A stretch of DNA of 36,922 bases. Source: Archangiaceae bacterium (lineage in GTDB: Bacteria > Myxococcota > Myxococcia > Myxococcales > Myxococcaceae). A program made the position numbers and the translations under genes. The stretch covers positions 1 through 36,922 of the forward strand of contig JAACJQ010000212.1 in the NCBI GenBank assembly GCA_016879935.1. The letters run 5' to 3'. Numbering within the stretch: the stretch's first letter is position 1; every line of letters starts with the position of its first letter. The notes beneath the pieces are model-generated. The model searched no databases, had not been told where the DNA came from, and worked only from the letters and a program-made list of their open reading frames with translations. Below, in pieces: positions 23,762-33,800 of this stretch.

Positions 23762-24169
23762 TTCCACCCAGCCCAGCATCAGGGGCTCGCCGATACGCGC
23801 TCGAGTCAGCGTTCCCTGAGCGTCGCGCTCCAGCGGGCCGTAGCACTGCGCCAGCAGCACCGCGCAGTCCCGGTCTCCCGCCTCGACCAGAACGGCATCG
23901 GTCTTTCGACCCGGCTCGGTCACGTAGCCATCCCACGCGATGGCGTAGGTCGCGATGTCGGCGCGACCCGAGATGCTCTGCTGCGCCGCCTCGACCGAGA
24001 GCTCGAGCTCGAAGTCGCCCACCACGTGACGATGGAGTTCCCGCCCTTCGGGGCCCTCGATGAGGGTGAAAGGAACGAGCGGGCCCTCGTTGTCGCTGAT
24101 GCTGTCGAAGCCGTGCTCGAGCGCGAGCTGGCAGAGGGCTTCGAGCTGTGGACTCACGCTGACGGCCAC
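23741..24169 (-). CDS. Small cytosolic protein of unknown function
   Basis: A 142-residue protein, no signal peptide or membrane segment. The start is uncertain: GTG 24169 gives a frame that begins VAVSVSPQLEALCQLA; GTG 24157 is possible; neither has a strong ribosome binding site. It is rich in acidic residues (EHGFDSISDNEGPLVPFTLI, then DFELELSVEAAQQSISGRAD and DAVLVEAGDRDCAVLLAQCY). The last third has a beta-strand feel. I recognise no family. It lies 14 bp after the DUF420 gene on the same strand, so the two probably form an operon. Confidence 0.7.
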   Translation of the reverse strand: MAVSVSPQLEALCQLALEHGFDSISDNEGPLVPFTLIEGPEGRELHRHVVGDFELELSVEAAQQSISGRADIATYAIAWDGYVTEPGRKTDAVLVEAGDRDCAVLLAQCYGPLERDAQGTLTRARIGEPLMLGWVESRLGGG

Positions 24170-24183
24170 GGGTCGCTGCTCGT

Positions 24184-24738
24184 TCAGCCGACGGGGTAAT
24201 ACGGGCGCAGCATCAGGAACACGACGACCCCCGTCACCGAGACGTAGAGCCAGATGGGGTGCAGCACGCGCGTCACCTTCGTGTGCTTCGCGAAGTCCTT
24301 CTTCCAGGCGAAGTAGAACGCCGCGAGCGCCATCGGCACGATGCCCATCGACAACAACACGTGGCTCGCGAGCACCACGAGGTAGACGACCTTCAGCGCG
24401 CCTTCGCCCCCGAACTTCGTGTCGCCGTGCACCGCGTGGTACGCGAGGTAGCCGACGAGGAAGAGCGCCGAGGCCGCGAACGCCGCCACCATCGTGAACC
24501 GGTGCAGGTCGACGCGCTTCTTCGAAATCGCCACCCGCCCCGCCACCAGCAGCAGCGCCGCCGTCGCGTTGAAGACCGCGTTCACGGCCGGCATGAAGCG
24601 CAGGTTCACGCTGGGCGTCTGCATGCCTCCGTGAATCAGGAGCAGCCACCCGAGCAGCGACAACGCAGCGACCGACACCACGGCGTTGAAGACGAAGAAG
24701 GGCTTGTCGTTGCGGGGCTGAACCTCGAGGGTCTGCAT
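24184..24738 (-). CDS. DUF420 (YozB/CtaM-type) integral membrane protein
   Basis: A 184-residue inner-membrane protein with about five hydrophobic segments (roughly 13-35, 48-66, 82-103, 118-142, 158-178). Family signature: LIHGGMQTPSVNLRFMPAVN, then RVDLHRFTMVAAFAAS and KVTRVLHPIWLYVSVTG. Conserved His sit at the HG, LHRFTM, HAVHGD, ASHVLLS and HPIWLYVS positions, a metal- or haem-like pattern. The Staphylococcus CtaM member is needed for maturation of a haem-copper oxidase; no oxidase gene is visible in this window, so the target here is unknown. Divergent from the gene at 24942 across about 200 bp. Confidence 0.88.
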   Translation of the reverse strand: MQTLEVQPRNDKPFFVFNAVVSVAALSLLGWLLLIHGGMQTPSVNLRFMPAVNAVFNATAALLLVAGRVAISKKRVDLHRFTMVAAFAASALFLVGYLAYHAVHGDTKFGGEGALKVVYLVVLASHVLLSMGIVPMALAAFYFAWKKDFAKHTKVTRVLHPIWLYVSVTGVVVFLMLRPYYPVG

Positions 24739-24866
24739 GGCGCGGCTCTCTGCCCGACCTCATGCCGCCACGCCAGTGCACCCCTCGACCCCGACTTCAC
24801 GCTGCGATGATTCACCCTTCGAACGTGACTGTTTCGTTGCGCCTACATCACTCCCTCACTCCCACA

Positions 24867-24895
24867 TTGCCCATTGATGGTGATCAACGCACAAT
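24867..24895 (+). promoter_or_regulatory. Candidate promoter with inverted repeat between boxes
   Basis: In the 203-bp divergent gap 24739-24941, an AT-richer stretch has TTGCCC (24867-24872), a 17-bp spacer and CACAAT (24890-24895). Each box matches the sigma-70 consensus at four of six positions. The spacer contains TTGAT, GGTG, ATCAA (24874-24887), a perfect 5-bp inverted repeat that could be an operator. The start codon is about 45 bp downstream. Confidence 0.35.
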
Positions 24896-24941
24896 CACGA
24901 CCTTCCCGCATTGCAGTGCCAGCGCATCGAGAGGTGACCCC

Positions 24942-26933
24942 ATGCGTCTTCTGACCCGACTCGCGAGCTGCTGTCTGGCTGTGCTCGCTCTGCCAGCCCT
25001 CGCGCAATCGACTCCATCGACGTGCGAGACGTCTCCGTCGAACGTGCCGCTCGAGCGTCACGTGCGGCAGGTGTACCTCGACATGGTGGGCCGGCCGCCG
25101 ACGATGGCCGAGTACCGCTTCTACAAAGCGAAGGGCGCCATTCTTCCCGAAGACCTCCAGGGCCTCATGGAGAAGGAAGAGTTCTATGGCCGCCTGCGCA
25201 CGTACCACCGCGCGCTGCTGCGCTCGAACATCAGCAACTCCATCTTCGTGAACGGCGACATGCGCCTGGGCGACGTGCCGGTCGGGTTCCGCCCGCTGGG
25301 CATTCGCGGCAACCCGTCCACTCCGCTGCGCGGGCAGAACGGCGCCGGCTGCGACGCGTTCATCATGCAGGACGACTGCAACTCGTCCCGCCAGGACCCG
25401 CACCTCGAGCCGGCCACGAAGCGCTGCCGTGACTCGTACAACGTGCCGCTCCCGGTGAGCGTCGACTACAGCCCTGACCAGTACCGCTGCGAGCCCTTCA
25501 CCGGCATCGCCGACTGCACCGCCGCCATCGGGCAGACCGACGCCGCGGGCCGGGTGATGCCCGAGAAGCACCTGCTCTTCTGCGACATGCGCCGCGTCGG
25601 CACTGCGCTGCAGCCCCACTACTGCCTGCCCAACACCGGAGCGCCTCAGACGGCCGGCCTCACCACCGAGGTGATGGACGTCGACAACCGCTACGTCCTG
25701 GCGTTCACGAACCCGACCGCGGTCAATGGGCAGGTCGCGCGCCTCAACCGTTGCACTCTCGACCTCGCCCTCTCGGGCGGCATTCGTGGCCGCTACGCCG
25801 TGCCGCAGGGCTGCGTGCAGCGCGAAGGTGTCGTGATGACCGACGCGCCGTACTGGGACGTGACGACGCAGGGCCAGGTGCCCATGTGCGCGATCGAAGC
25901 GCAGGTTCGCGACACCAACCCGTGGACGATGGAGTCGTGCACCACCGGCCGCTTCACGGGCGATCGCTCGTGTGGCTGCGGCGTGAAGTCGAACCGCTGC
26001 GAGTCGGGCAACGGCAATCTGCACAATGCCCGCATCAGCGCGTTCAACGACGAGCCGGTGATGATCGCGGACTCGGTGGTGCGCCGCAACGAGGACTACT
26101 TCAACATTCTCACCACGCGCCGCAGCTTCGTGAACGGCACCCTGTCGCAGATGTACCGCCAGAACCAGTCGCCGCAGACGTGGCTGGTGACGCCGCCGAC
26201 GGCGCGCGACGCGATTCCCGACGTGCCGCTCAACGACGTCAACACGTGGGCCGAGTACACCCGCGACATGAACGCGTCGGGCGTGCTCACCACCCCGTCG
26301 TGGCTCTACCGCTTCCCCACCCAGCGTTCGCGCGTGAACCAGTTCTACGACGCGTTCCTCTGCAAACACTTCTCGCCAGAGGCGGGAGCCATCGCGCCTG
26401 CTCCCGAAGACAGCTGCAACCGCGAGAACAACCTCGCCAAGCGCTGCGGCTGCTCGTACTGCCACGCCACCATCGAGCCCATGGGCGCGCACTGGGGCCG
26501 CTTCGGTGAACGCAACGCCCAGTACCTGAACCCCGAGACGTTCCCCCGTCTCGACGCCCGCTGCCGCGACTGCGCGCTCTCGGGCGACACCACGTGCAAC
26601 AACGAGTGCGGCAACTACGTGATGCAGGCCTTCGACGGCGATGGCGCCAACTCGCTGGGCCTCTTGCGCACGTACCTGTACCGCACGCCCGAAGAGGAGC
26701 CGAACATCGTCGGTGGCCCGCGCCTCATGGTGCAGCGCTTCATGCAGACCGGCGAGCTCGAGAAGTGCGCCGTGCGCAACATCTGGAACCACCTGCTCGG
26801 GCGTTCGATGTCGAGCCAGGAAGAGTCGCTCTATCTCACGCAGCTCGCACAGGGCTTCGCGAACGACGGCCACAACCTCAAGGCGCTCATGCAGCGCATC
26901 GTGGCCACCGACGCGTACCGGAGGATCGACTGA
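24942..26933 (+). CDS. Secreted DUF1588/DUF1585-type CxxCH protein
   Basis: A 663-residue protein. GAGGTGA precedes ATG 24942. Signal peptide ends PALAQS. Early on, LERHVRQVYLDMVGRPPTMA resembles the start of planctomycete/myxobacterial domains before DUF1588. At residues 504-508 CSYCH with TIEPMGAHWGRFGE matches the DUF1588 CxxCHxxxDPxG signature, with Glu replacing the Asp. The C terminus (NIWNHLLGRSMSS, then LKALMQRIVATDAYRRID) matches DUF1585. The middle third has many Cys pairs (CDAFIMQDDC, CGCGVKSNRC). The next gene overlaps by 1 bp. Redox or haem-linked surface chemistry together with the DUF1501 partner is inferred; the CxxCH could also bind metal. Confidence 0.85.
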   Translation: MRLLTRLASCCLAVLALPALAQSTPSTCETSPSNVPLERHVRQVYLDMVGRPPTMAEYRFYKAKGAILPEDLQGLMEKEEFYGRLRTYHRALLRSNISNSIFVNGDMRLGDVPVGFRPLGIRGNPSTPLRGQNGAGCDAFIMQDDCNSSRQDPHLEPATKRCRDSYNVPLPVSVDYSPDQYRCEPFTGIADCTAAIGQTDAAGRVMPEKHLLFCDMRRVGTALQPHYCLPNTGAPQTAGLTTEVMDVDNRYVLAFTNPTAVNGQVARLNRCTLDLALSGGIRGRYAVPQGCVQREGVVMTDAPYWDVTTQGQVPMCAIEAQVRDTNPWTMESCTTGRFTGDRSCGCGVKSNRCESGNGNLHNARISAFNDEPVMIADSVVRRNEDYFNILTTRRSFVNGTLSQMYRQNQSPQTWLVTPPTARDAIPDVPLNDVNTWAEYTRDMNASGVLTTPSWLYRFPTQRSRVNQFYDAFLCKHFSPEAGAIAPAPEDSCNRENNLAKRCGCSYCHATIEPMGAHWGRFGERNAQYLNPETFPRLDARCRDCALSGDTTCNNECGNYVMQAFDGDGANSLGLLRTYLYRTPEEEPNIVGGPRLMVQRFMQTGELEKCAVRNIWNHLLGRSMSSQEESLYLTQLAQGFANDGHNLKALMQRIVATDAYRRID

Positions 26934-27595
26934 TGAAGACCACCACCACGACGCTCGTGTTGTTCACGGCCGTCTTCGCGCTCGTGTCGTGCTCCTCGAA
27001 GACCGTCGAGAAGCCGGTCATGGAGGGCACGCTCGAGACCGTCGACATGGGCCACCACCCGCCGACCGTGAAGCTCGCCGACCCAGAGCAGAACGCCGGC
27101 CACATCGGCCGCAAGCCCCGCCGCATCAGCGTGGCGCAGCTGCGTGAGTCGATTCTCACGACGACGGGCCGACAGTGGTCGCAGATCAACAACCTCGCCG
27201 CGACGCTGGGGCAGGCCGACTACGCGCTGACCGTGAGCGAGTCGACCGAGGTGAACCTGGTGTTCGCCAAGTTCCTCGAAGACGGTGCGCGGGAGGTCTG
27301 CCTCGCGACGGCCACCGCCGACCTGAACAAGGCCGCGCCTGACCGCGTGTTGTACCCCGACGTCACGGTGACGAACCGCGACTTCACGATGATGAGCGAC
27401 GACGCCATCAAGGCGAACCTCGCGTACCTGGCGATTCGGTTCTGGGGGCAGCCGTTCTCGGACGCCGAGCGCGACTCGTGGGCGAGCACCTTCAAGACGG
27501 TGGCCGCGCGCGCGAAGACCATCAACAAGCCCGAGCAGGCGTGGGGCGCGATGTGCATCGCCTTCATGACCGACCCGCGGTTCGCCACCTACTGA
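26933..27595 (+). CDS. Small lipoprotein of unknown function
   Basis: A 220-residue protein whose ATG overlaps the previous stop by 1 bp (TGATG). The signal ends LVSC with C20 lipidated. Mature part largely helical (VAQLRESILTTTGRQWSQIN, then LVFAKFLEDGAREVCLAT and FSDAERDSWASTFKTVAARA), with two Cys only. I recognise no named family. It sits between the DUF1588/1585 and DUF1501 genes with 15 bp to the latter, so it is probably a fixed third component of that module. Confidence 0.88.
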   Translation: MKTTTTTLVLFTAVFALVSCSSKTVEKPVMEGTLETVDMGHHPPTVKLADPEQNAGHIGRKPRRISVAQLRESILTTTGRQWSQINNLAATLGQADYALTVSESTEVNLVFAKFLEDGAREVCLATATADLNKAAPDRVLYPDVTVTNRDFTMMSDDAIKANLAYLAIRFWGQPFSDAERDSWASTFKTVAARAKTINKPEQAWGAMCIAFMTDPRFATY

Positions 27596-27610
27596 ACGGA
27601 GCCACCCACC

Positions 27611-29044
27611 ATGTCCAACCACTCCGGGAAGTCTTCGCTCCAGCGCCGCACGTTCCTCAAGGCGGCTTCGGCCTTCGCAGGCACCAGCATCTTCGGTGGC
27701 GTCTCGTTCAAGGCGTTCGCGCAGCAGGCGCAGGCGCTCGCGCCGGCCGACCACTGCTTCGTGTTCGCCTACTTCAGCGGCGGCTGGGACCAGCTGCTCA
27801 ACCTCGACCCACGCGACCCGACCGAGTTCACGCCCGAGCGCATCAGCGAGACGCGCATTCTGCCGGGCTACTCGCTGCTCTCGCAGGACCCGTCGTACCC
27901 GACGATGCCGATTCGGCCGCAGGGCTCGAACATCGCGTTCGGCCCGGCGGTTGGGCGCTTCGCGAACCACTTCGACGTGATGTCGGTGGTGCGCGGCATC
28001 AACATGAACACCGTCGCGCACGAGGTGGGCTTCCGCTACTTCCTCACGGGCAAGGAGCCGAACGGCTCGGCCGCGCGCGCGTCGTCGACGGCGACCGAAG
28101 TGGTGGGCCAGCTCTACCCGCGCATGGCCAACAAGCCGCCGGTGCCGAACCTCGCGTTCAACATCGAGTCGTACAACGACCGCTACGGTGGCTACGCCAA
28201 CGCACTGCGCGTCTCGTCGGCGAACGACCTGCTCCTGACGCTGGCTCCCGGGCCCACGGCGCTCGACAGTGAAATCGAGAAGCAGCTCATCGACATGCGT
28301 GGCCAGCCGGTGTCGTGCGAAGCGCAGCTGTACGACTCGCGCGGGCTCGTCACCCAGTACCAGGACGCGCGCAAGCAGGTGCGTACGGTGCTCGACGCCA
28401 CGCTCGACCGCTACTTCCGCTTCGACTCGACCACGGGCGACCCGATGGCGGTGGCGATGGAGAAGTCGGCGACGGTCGCGCGCTACGGCCTGCGTGTCGG
28501 CAACAACGGGTTGCCGAACGACCCGCGCAACTCGTCAGCGGCCCGCGCGGCGCTGGTGGCCACGGCGCTCAAGAAGGGCGTCAGCCAGTGCGTGAGCATC
28601 AACATGGCTGGCGGCCTCGACACCCACTTCGGCACCCAGCTGACGCAGGCGAACAACCAGCGGCAGGGGTGGAACGCGCTGGGCGACCTCATCAGCGACT
28701 TCAAGGAGTCGGACCACCCGTCGGGCGGCAAGTGGATCGACCACGTGACGATTCTGGTGTTCTCGGAGTTCAGCCGCACCCCGCTCATCAACGCGGCCGG
28801 CGGGCGAGACCACCACATCACGAACTCGTGCGCCGTCGTCGGCAAGGGCGTGAAGCACAACCACGTGTTCGGCGCCTCGGGCAACGTCGGCATGTCGGCG
28901 GGCGTCGTGAACTACGACACGGGCCTGCCCGATCCAAAGGGCTTCCAGTACCTGCCTGACCACGTCGTGGCGACCATCATGGCGTCGGCGGGGCTCGACT
29001 ACAGCATCATGCGTGTCGAGCCGCTGAAGGGGCTCCAGGGCTGA
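27611..29044 (+). CDS. Tat-exported DUF1501 protein
   Basis: A 477-residue protein. The N terminus has Q-R12-R13-TFLKAAS followed by a hydrophobic stretch ending FAQQ, a twin-arginine signal. The body matches DUF1501: VFAYFSGGWDQLLNLDPRDP, then IAFGPAVGR, INMAGGLDTHFG with TQLTQANNQRQGW, VTILVFSEFSRTP and GRDHHITNSCAVVGKG. DUF1501 members share the alkaline phosphatase/sulfatase-like fold; the Asp/His in GGWD, GLDTHF, SEFSRTP and GRDHH are candidate metal ligands. Folded export by Tat suggests a cofactor is loaded in the cytoplasm. Substrate unknown. Last gene before the terminator at 29232. Confidence 0.92.
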   Translation: MSNHSGKSSLQRRTFLKAASAFAGTSIFGGVSFKAFAQQAQALAPADHCFVFAYFSGGWDQLLNLDPRDPTEFTPERISETRILPGYSLLSQDPSYPTMPIRPQGSNIAFGPAVGRFANHFDVMSVVRGINMNTVAHEVGFRYFLTGKEPNGSAARASSTATEVVGQLYPRMANKPPVPNLAFNIESYNDRYGGYANALRVSSANDLLLTLAPGPTALDSEIEKQLIDMRGQPVSCEAQLYDSRGLVTQYQDARKQVRTVLDATLDRYFRFDSTTGDPMAVAMEKSATVARYGLRVGNNGLPNDPRNSSAARAALVATALKKGVSQCVSINMAGGLDTHFGTQLTQANNQRQGWNALGDLISDFKESDHPSGGKWIDHVTILVFSEFSRTPLINAAGGRDHHITNSCAVVGKGVKHNHVFGASGNVGMSAGVVNYDTGLPDPKGFQYLPDHVVATIMASAGLDYSIMRVEPLKGLQG

Positions 29045-29056
29045 GCAACCCGTGAA

Positions 29057-29194
29057 CCTGATGAGGCGGCGAGCGGCCTCGTCGTCGCGCATCAGGTCGT
29101 CTCGTGAGACGAAGCCGAAGCTGAGCCTGATGAGCCGAGGTGAGCCGGCCTTTGTCCACCTCAGGTCGTCTCGGCGAGTGTGGTTCAGCGAAGG
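29057..29194. repeat. Diverged 69-bp tandem duplication after the DUF1501 gene
   Basis: CCTGATGAG occurs at 29057 and 29126, and TCAGGTCGTCTCG at 29092 and 29161: both pairs are 69 bp apart, with weaker identity between. The first copy also holds CCTGATG (29057-29063) facing CATCAGG (29090-29096), able to fold back 13 bp after the DUF1501 stop. The 310-bp gap 29045-29354 contains no gene. Confidence 0.6.
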
Positions 29195-29199
29195 CGCAG

Positions 29200-29233
29200 T
29201 CGAACTGGGAAACCCGTCGAACTGAGAAACCCG
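29200..29233. repeat. 17-bp tandem duplication next to a terminator
   Basis: TCGAACTGGGAAACCCG (29200-29216) is directly followed by a copy with one change (29217-29233). The second copy runs into the terminator hairpin, which may explain how the repeat arose. Confidence 0.8.
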
Positions 29234-29268
29234 GGGCTTCGGAGACTCTCCGATGCCCCGTTTGTTTT
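29232..29268 (+). terminator. Rho-independent terminator
   Basis: CGGGGCTTCGGAG, loop ACT, CTCCGATGCCCCG: a 13-bp stem with one mismatch, followed by TTTGTTTT. It follows the three-gene DUF1588/lipoprotein/DUF1501 run and separates it from the next unit starting at 29355. Confidence 0.8.
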
Positions 29269-29354
29269 GGGCTACGCTTTCCTCCGTTCCGACTGGCGCC
29301 ACCACGAGCCGAGGGCACAGGGAACATGCACGGCAGCGAAAGGACGACGACGTG

Positions 29355-30896
29355 ATGCAGGGTCGCCTGTGGACGACGGCAGCAGTGATGTGGAGTCTGG
29401 GGTGCGGCGGCACCATCACCGAGGCGCTCACGGCAGGGCCCGTCGACGTCACGGCGGTCACCTCGATGGTCGACGTCGCCGCGACGCCGGCGTTCGCCGA
29501 TGAACGAGGCGGGGGGCTCTTCATCGATCTCGCCGGCCGGGTCGTTCGACTTCGCTCCGATGGAACGCGCGCCGCGCTCGAGTCTCACCCGCAGAACCCG
29601 ACTCCACCGGGCGCGGCCTCGAGCATCTGGCCGCTCGGCCCCTTCACGGCGCTCGTGGTGACGGAGCGGGGGTTGTTCGTCGCCGACTCCGGGTGGCTCA
29701 TCGCGCCCCCGTGGCAGACGCGCCTCTCGGCCGAGGGCTTTCTCTCGAGCGCGACCGGGCTCGACGGCGTCGCGTGGATCGCACACCAGGACGGGCTCTT
29801 CAGGGTCGAAGGTGGCGACCTCAAGGAGCTCAAAGCCAACGGCCAGCCCATCACCGGCATCACGGCGCTCGCCATCGCGCCAGCCACCGACCTGCGGCCC
29901 GGCGTGTGGTTCGCGCAGGGAAACGTGGTGTCGGTCGCCGCCCAGACGAGCACCAGCACCTTCGCGATTCGCGACAGCGGCCTCACCACCGACGACCTGG
30001 CGGGCGGCGTGCGCGGCATCGCGGGCATCACGGCGTCACGGACGTCTCAGGGCGAGGTCTGGGTCATCACGCCCAAGCTGCTGTTGCAGCGAACGCTCAC
30101 GAGCTGGCGGCGGTACGAGCTGGGCCGCACGCCCAAGCAGGTGATGTCGTCGGGCCGCTTTCTCTGGCTGCAGTCGGGTGACGGGCTGTACCGCTACGAC
30201 GCTGACGCGAAGGTGTGGGGCAACGCGCGCGGGCTCGAGGCCGTGCCGCGGCTGCTCGCCGTCGACGCCGCGGGCAGCGCGTGGGTGCGCGTGCTCGACA
30301 AGACGCTCTCGATCTCGCCGACCCCCGCCCTGCGCCTCTCGGGCATCTTCCAGAGTCAGGTCATCTATGAGCCCGAGACGACGCTCCAGCTCGTCACCCC
30401 GGTCGACGCACCGCTCGACTCGCTCACGTGGCGCTTCGACGACAATCAGCCGAAGACCGTCGACGTCGCCAAAGGCCAGGTCGGCGCGCCGCCGCAGCAG
30501 GGCCTCGTATTCCACTCGCTGGGCGGAGTGGAGCCGTCTGGCCACGTGAAGCTCGTCTCGTTCGCCGCGCTCACCGACGGCGCGCACACGCTCGAGGTCA
30601 CCGCGACCACCGTCGACGGCGTCGAGTCGAAGCGGCTCGTGCACTTCGACCTCGAAGCCTCGGCCAGCGTGCAGATCTCGTGGCAGCGCGACATTCGGCC
30701 GCTCGCCGAGGCGCGGTGCAACCAGTGCCACAGCACCGGCACGAAGCCCGAGCTGGCGACCTTCGAGCAGTGGAAGACGAACGCCACCGCTGCCGCGAAC
30801 GCCGTGAGAGATCGCCGCATGCCCGCTGACGGGCCACTCGACGCCGCAGGCATTCAGCTCGTGCAGCGCTGGGTCTCGGGAGGAACGCTTCCATGA
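29355..30896 (+). CDS. Exported sensor-like protein with C-terminal CxxCH domain
   Basis: A 513-residue protein. AGGA lies upstream; GTG 29352 is an equally good start by spacing. The hydrophobic N terminus ends SLGC, a near-consensus lipobox with a Gly-rich sequence after it. Residues about 40-340 have repeated WxxxxDGLFRV-, GVWFAQGN- and GDGLYRYD-like blades typical of a ligand-binding propeller. The next part (TDGAHTLEVTATTVDG) looks Ig-like. Residues about 440-513 form a cytochrome-like tail: RDIRPLAEARCNQCHSTG with C455-H459, then RRMPADGPLDAAGIQLVQRW, as in single-haem domains. Its stop overlaps the FG-GAP gene by 4 bp (ATGA). Electron transfer or redox sensing at the outer surface is inferred. 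Confidence 0.85.
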   Translation: MQGRLWTTAAVMWSLGCGGTITEALTAGPVDVTAVTSMVDVAATPAFADERGGGLFIDLAGRVVRLRSDGTRAALESHPQNPTPPGAASSIWPLGPFTALVVTERGLFVADSGWLIAPPWQTRLSAEGFLSSATGLDGVAWIAHQDGLFRVEGGDLKELKANGQPITGITALAIAPATDLRPGVWFAQGNVVSVAAQTSTSTFAIRDSGLTTDDLAGGVRGIAGITASRTSQGEVWVITPKLLLQRTLTSWRRYELGRTPKQVMSSGRFLWLQSGDGLYRYDADAKVWGNARGLEAVPRLLAVDAAGSAWVRVLDKTLSISPTPALRLSGIFQSQVIYEPETTLQLVTPVDAPLDSLTWRFDDNQPKTVDVAKGQVGAPPQQGLVFHSLGGVEPSGHVKLVSFAALTDGAHTLEVTATTVDGVESKRLVHFDLEASASVQISWQRDIRPLAEARCNQCHSTGTKPELATFEQWKTNATAAANAVRDRRMPADGPLDAAGIQLVQRWVSGGTLP

Positions 30897-33800
30897 AGCT
30901 GCGCGCCCTCGTCGTCTTCGGCCTGGTCTGCACGGCCTGCGAACCACCAACGCCGCGCCCGCCAGACCCGCCGCCGCCCATCGATCGCTGCGAGAACCTG
31001 CCGGCCATCGTCGTCACCGCAGCGCCTGCGTCGGTGCGCACGAACGGCGCCTCGGCCATCAGCGCGACGGGCGGCTCGGGCCGTTACACGTTCACCCTCG
31101 CCGACAACGTCTCGGGAGGAACCCTCAGCGGCGACCGCTACGTCGCCGGCATGACGCCGGGGCTCGACCTGGTGCGCGCCACCGACGACTGCGAGCAGCA
31201 CGGTGAGCTGTCGATCGAGGTGAAGCCTTCGTTCGACGTGCAGCCCATTCGCGCGACGGTGCGCCAGGGCACCCGGTTCACCATTCGGGTCATCGGCGCG
31301 ACGGGCACCATCACGTATGCGCCGGCCCAGGCCATGCTCGCGTCTGGAGGCACCATCTCGGCGGCTGGCGAGTACACCGCCGGCACGCGCGACGGGCTCG
31401 ACCTCATCGTCGCCAGAGACTCCATCTCGGGCGATCAGGCGCTGCTGCAGTACCGCGTCAGCATGGCGGCCAGGTTCCGCGCCCGCCCCGGGAAGATTGC
31501 GGTGCCCACGGGAGGCATCGTGCCGCTCGAGACGGCCGAAGGCTCCGGCGTCGTCACGTGGAGAATGACGTCGAACGGGCCCGGTACGCTCGTGGGCGCG
31601 ACGTACACCGCGCCTGCGACGGGCTCGGGCACGGCCACGCTCGAGGCGCGTGACACCTTCACGCAAGAGACCGCGACCGCCTCGATTCGAATTCTCACCG
31701 AGCTCACCAGGCCCAACCGCGCCCAGGGGCGGCGCAGCGACGTCGGTACGATGGTGGTGGGCGACTTCGATGGCGACGGCATCAAAGACGTGGCGCTGGG
31801 CGTGCCCGAGAGTGACCTCGCCAAGCCGCAGGGAGGCGCCGTCTTCATCTTCAAGGGTTCGGCCGCCGGCCTGCCCTCCAGCCCGACCTGGCGAATCCTC
31901 GGAGACTCCGACACCGCCCAGCTCGGCTCGGTCATGGCCGTCGGAGACCTCGACGGCGACGGCAAAGACGACCTGGCCATCTCGGAGCCAGGCGCAGACG
32001 TGACGGTGGCCGACTCCGGCGCCGTGCTGCTCTATCGCATCGGAGACAACGGCCCCGAGCGGCTGCGTCCTCCGCTCACGGGCCTGGGGCGCGGCAACTT
32101 CGGCGCGGCGCTCGACATCGCCGACGTCGACGGCGACGGCGATCAAGACCTCATCGTCGGCTCTCCCGGCGCCGACCTCGCAGCGACGGGCGCCATCAAC
32201 TCGCGTGGCGTCGTCGACATCTTCCTGCTCACGAAGGGCCAGCCCGTGCCCGACCTGGGCGCGATTCGCATCGGCGGTCAGGACCTCGCGGCCGATGGAA
32301 CGCTGCGAGCCTTCACGCAGCTGCGGGCAGGCCGGGCGGTGGTCGCGCGAGACCTGAACGGCGATGGCCGCGTCGACCTCGCGATTCTCACCGTGGTGAA
32401 CAACTCGCTGCTGGGCGGCACGGCGCTCGCGCGCAACCAGACGGCCATTCAGCTGCACCTCGGGAGAGAGCAGACGACTCGCTTCGACGCGAAGCCCGAC
32501 GCGTTTCTGCTGCCCATCAACCCGATGGACTCTGGCGAAGGCACCTGGAGACTCGGCTTCGTGCCGGCCTCCGGCGGTATCGGCCCCTTTCTCATCGCGG
32601 CCGCCGACCAGACCGACTCTCCGAACCTGATGGCGATGGGCGGAAACCCGGCGGGCTCGAACGCCGGTGGTGCGCTCCTGTTCGACTTGAAGAACCTCAT
32701 GGTGACGGGCGCTGCTGGTGACAAGCCGACGCAGCTCGGCCGGAGCGACGCGTTCGCCCAGCTCTTCGGAGACCAGGCGAACATTCAGGCCGCGCGCAGC
32801 TTCGCGGTGGGCGATCTCGACGGCGACTCCAAGCCCGAGCTCATTCTCGGCGCCCCCTACGCGACCGCCACCGCGATGGTGAACGGCATGATGGTGTCGA
32901 CCCCGAACGCGGGGCGCATGCTCGTCTATTCGCTGGGCGGGTTGTCGCGAGGCGCGCAAGCGAACAAGGCCGTGATGGTACGCAACGGCACCTTCCGCAC
33001 CGACACGCTCGGTATCGCGGTGGGCGCGTGGACGGTGGCTGGCCAGACCCAGCTGCTCGGGTACGCGGGGCGCGCGACCACCGCCGAAGGCGACTTCACG
33101 GGAAGGCTCGACGCCTTTGGCGGCACGGGCATGGACCTCTCGACCTGGACGATGACGTCGGTCGCGATGCCGAACGCGCCGGCGAGTCAGGGCTTCGGGC
33201 TCGCCGTCGACGTCGCGCCCGGGTTGGGTGGGCTGCGCGCCATCGTGGGCGTACCGAACATCTCGGGTGCGGGCTCCGACGTGTCTGGCAACGAGCTGGG
33301 CGCAGGGCAGGCGCACTTGTTCTCGAGCGCCGCGACGGGCGCGCCGCGAATTCTCCAGGAGGGCGCGGTCACCCGCTACGTCACCGACGCCGGCGTGAGT
33401 GCCTTCGGTGGCCGCCTCATCGGCACCGACGTGGCGTTCACCGACTTCGACGGTGATGGCCGGCCCGACGTCGTCTACGCGGCGCCCCAGCTCTCGGTGC
33501 CCGCGCGGCTGGGTGACGGTGGCGTGCCCACGACGGAGTACGCCGGCAATCGACCCCAGTGCTTCCCCACGGGAGCGCAGACGCCGGGCGGTGCGTTCGT
33601 GCATCTGCAGAAGGCCGACGGCACGTTCGCCGAGGGCTTCAGGGTGTGGGCGCCGGTGGCCATCGCGGGCTGTACCGTTCCCGACGGAGGAGCGGCGGCG
33701 GTGTGCCAGCGCGCCGCCATCGCGCGCAACGGCGTCGTCGGCGGCTTCGACTTCAACGGCGACGGCACGCAAGACCTCGCGCTCTCGCGCACCAACGGGC

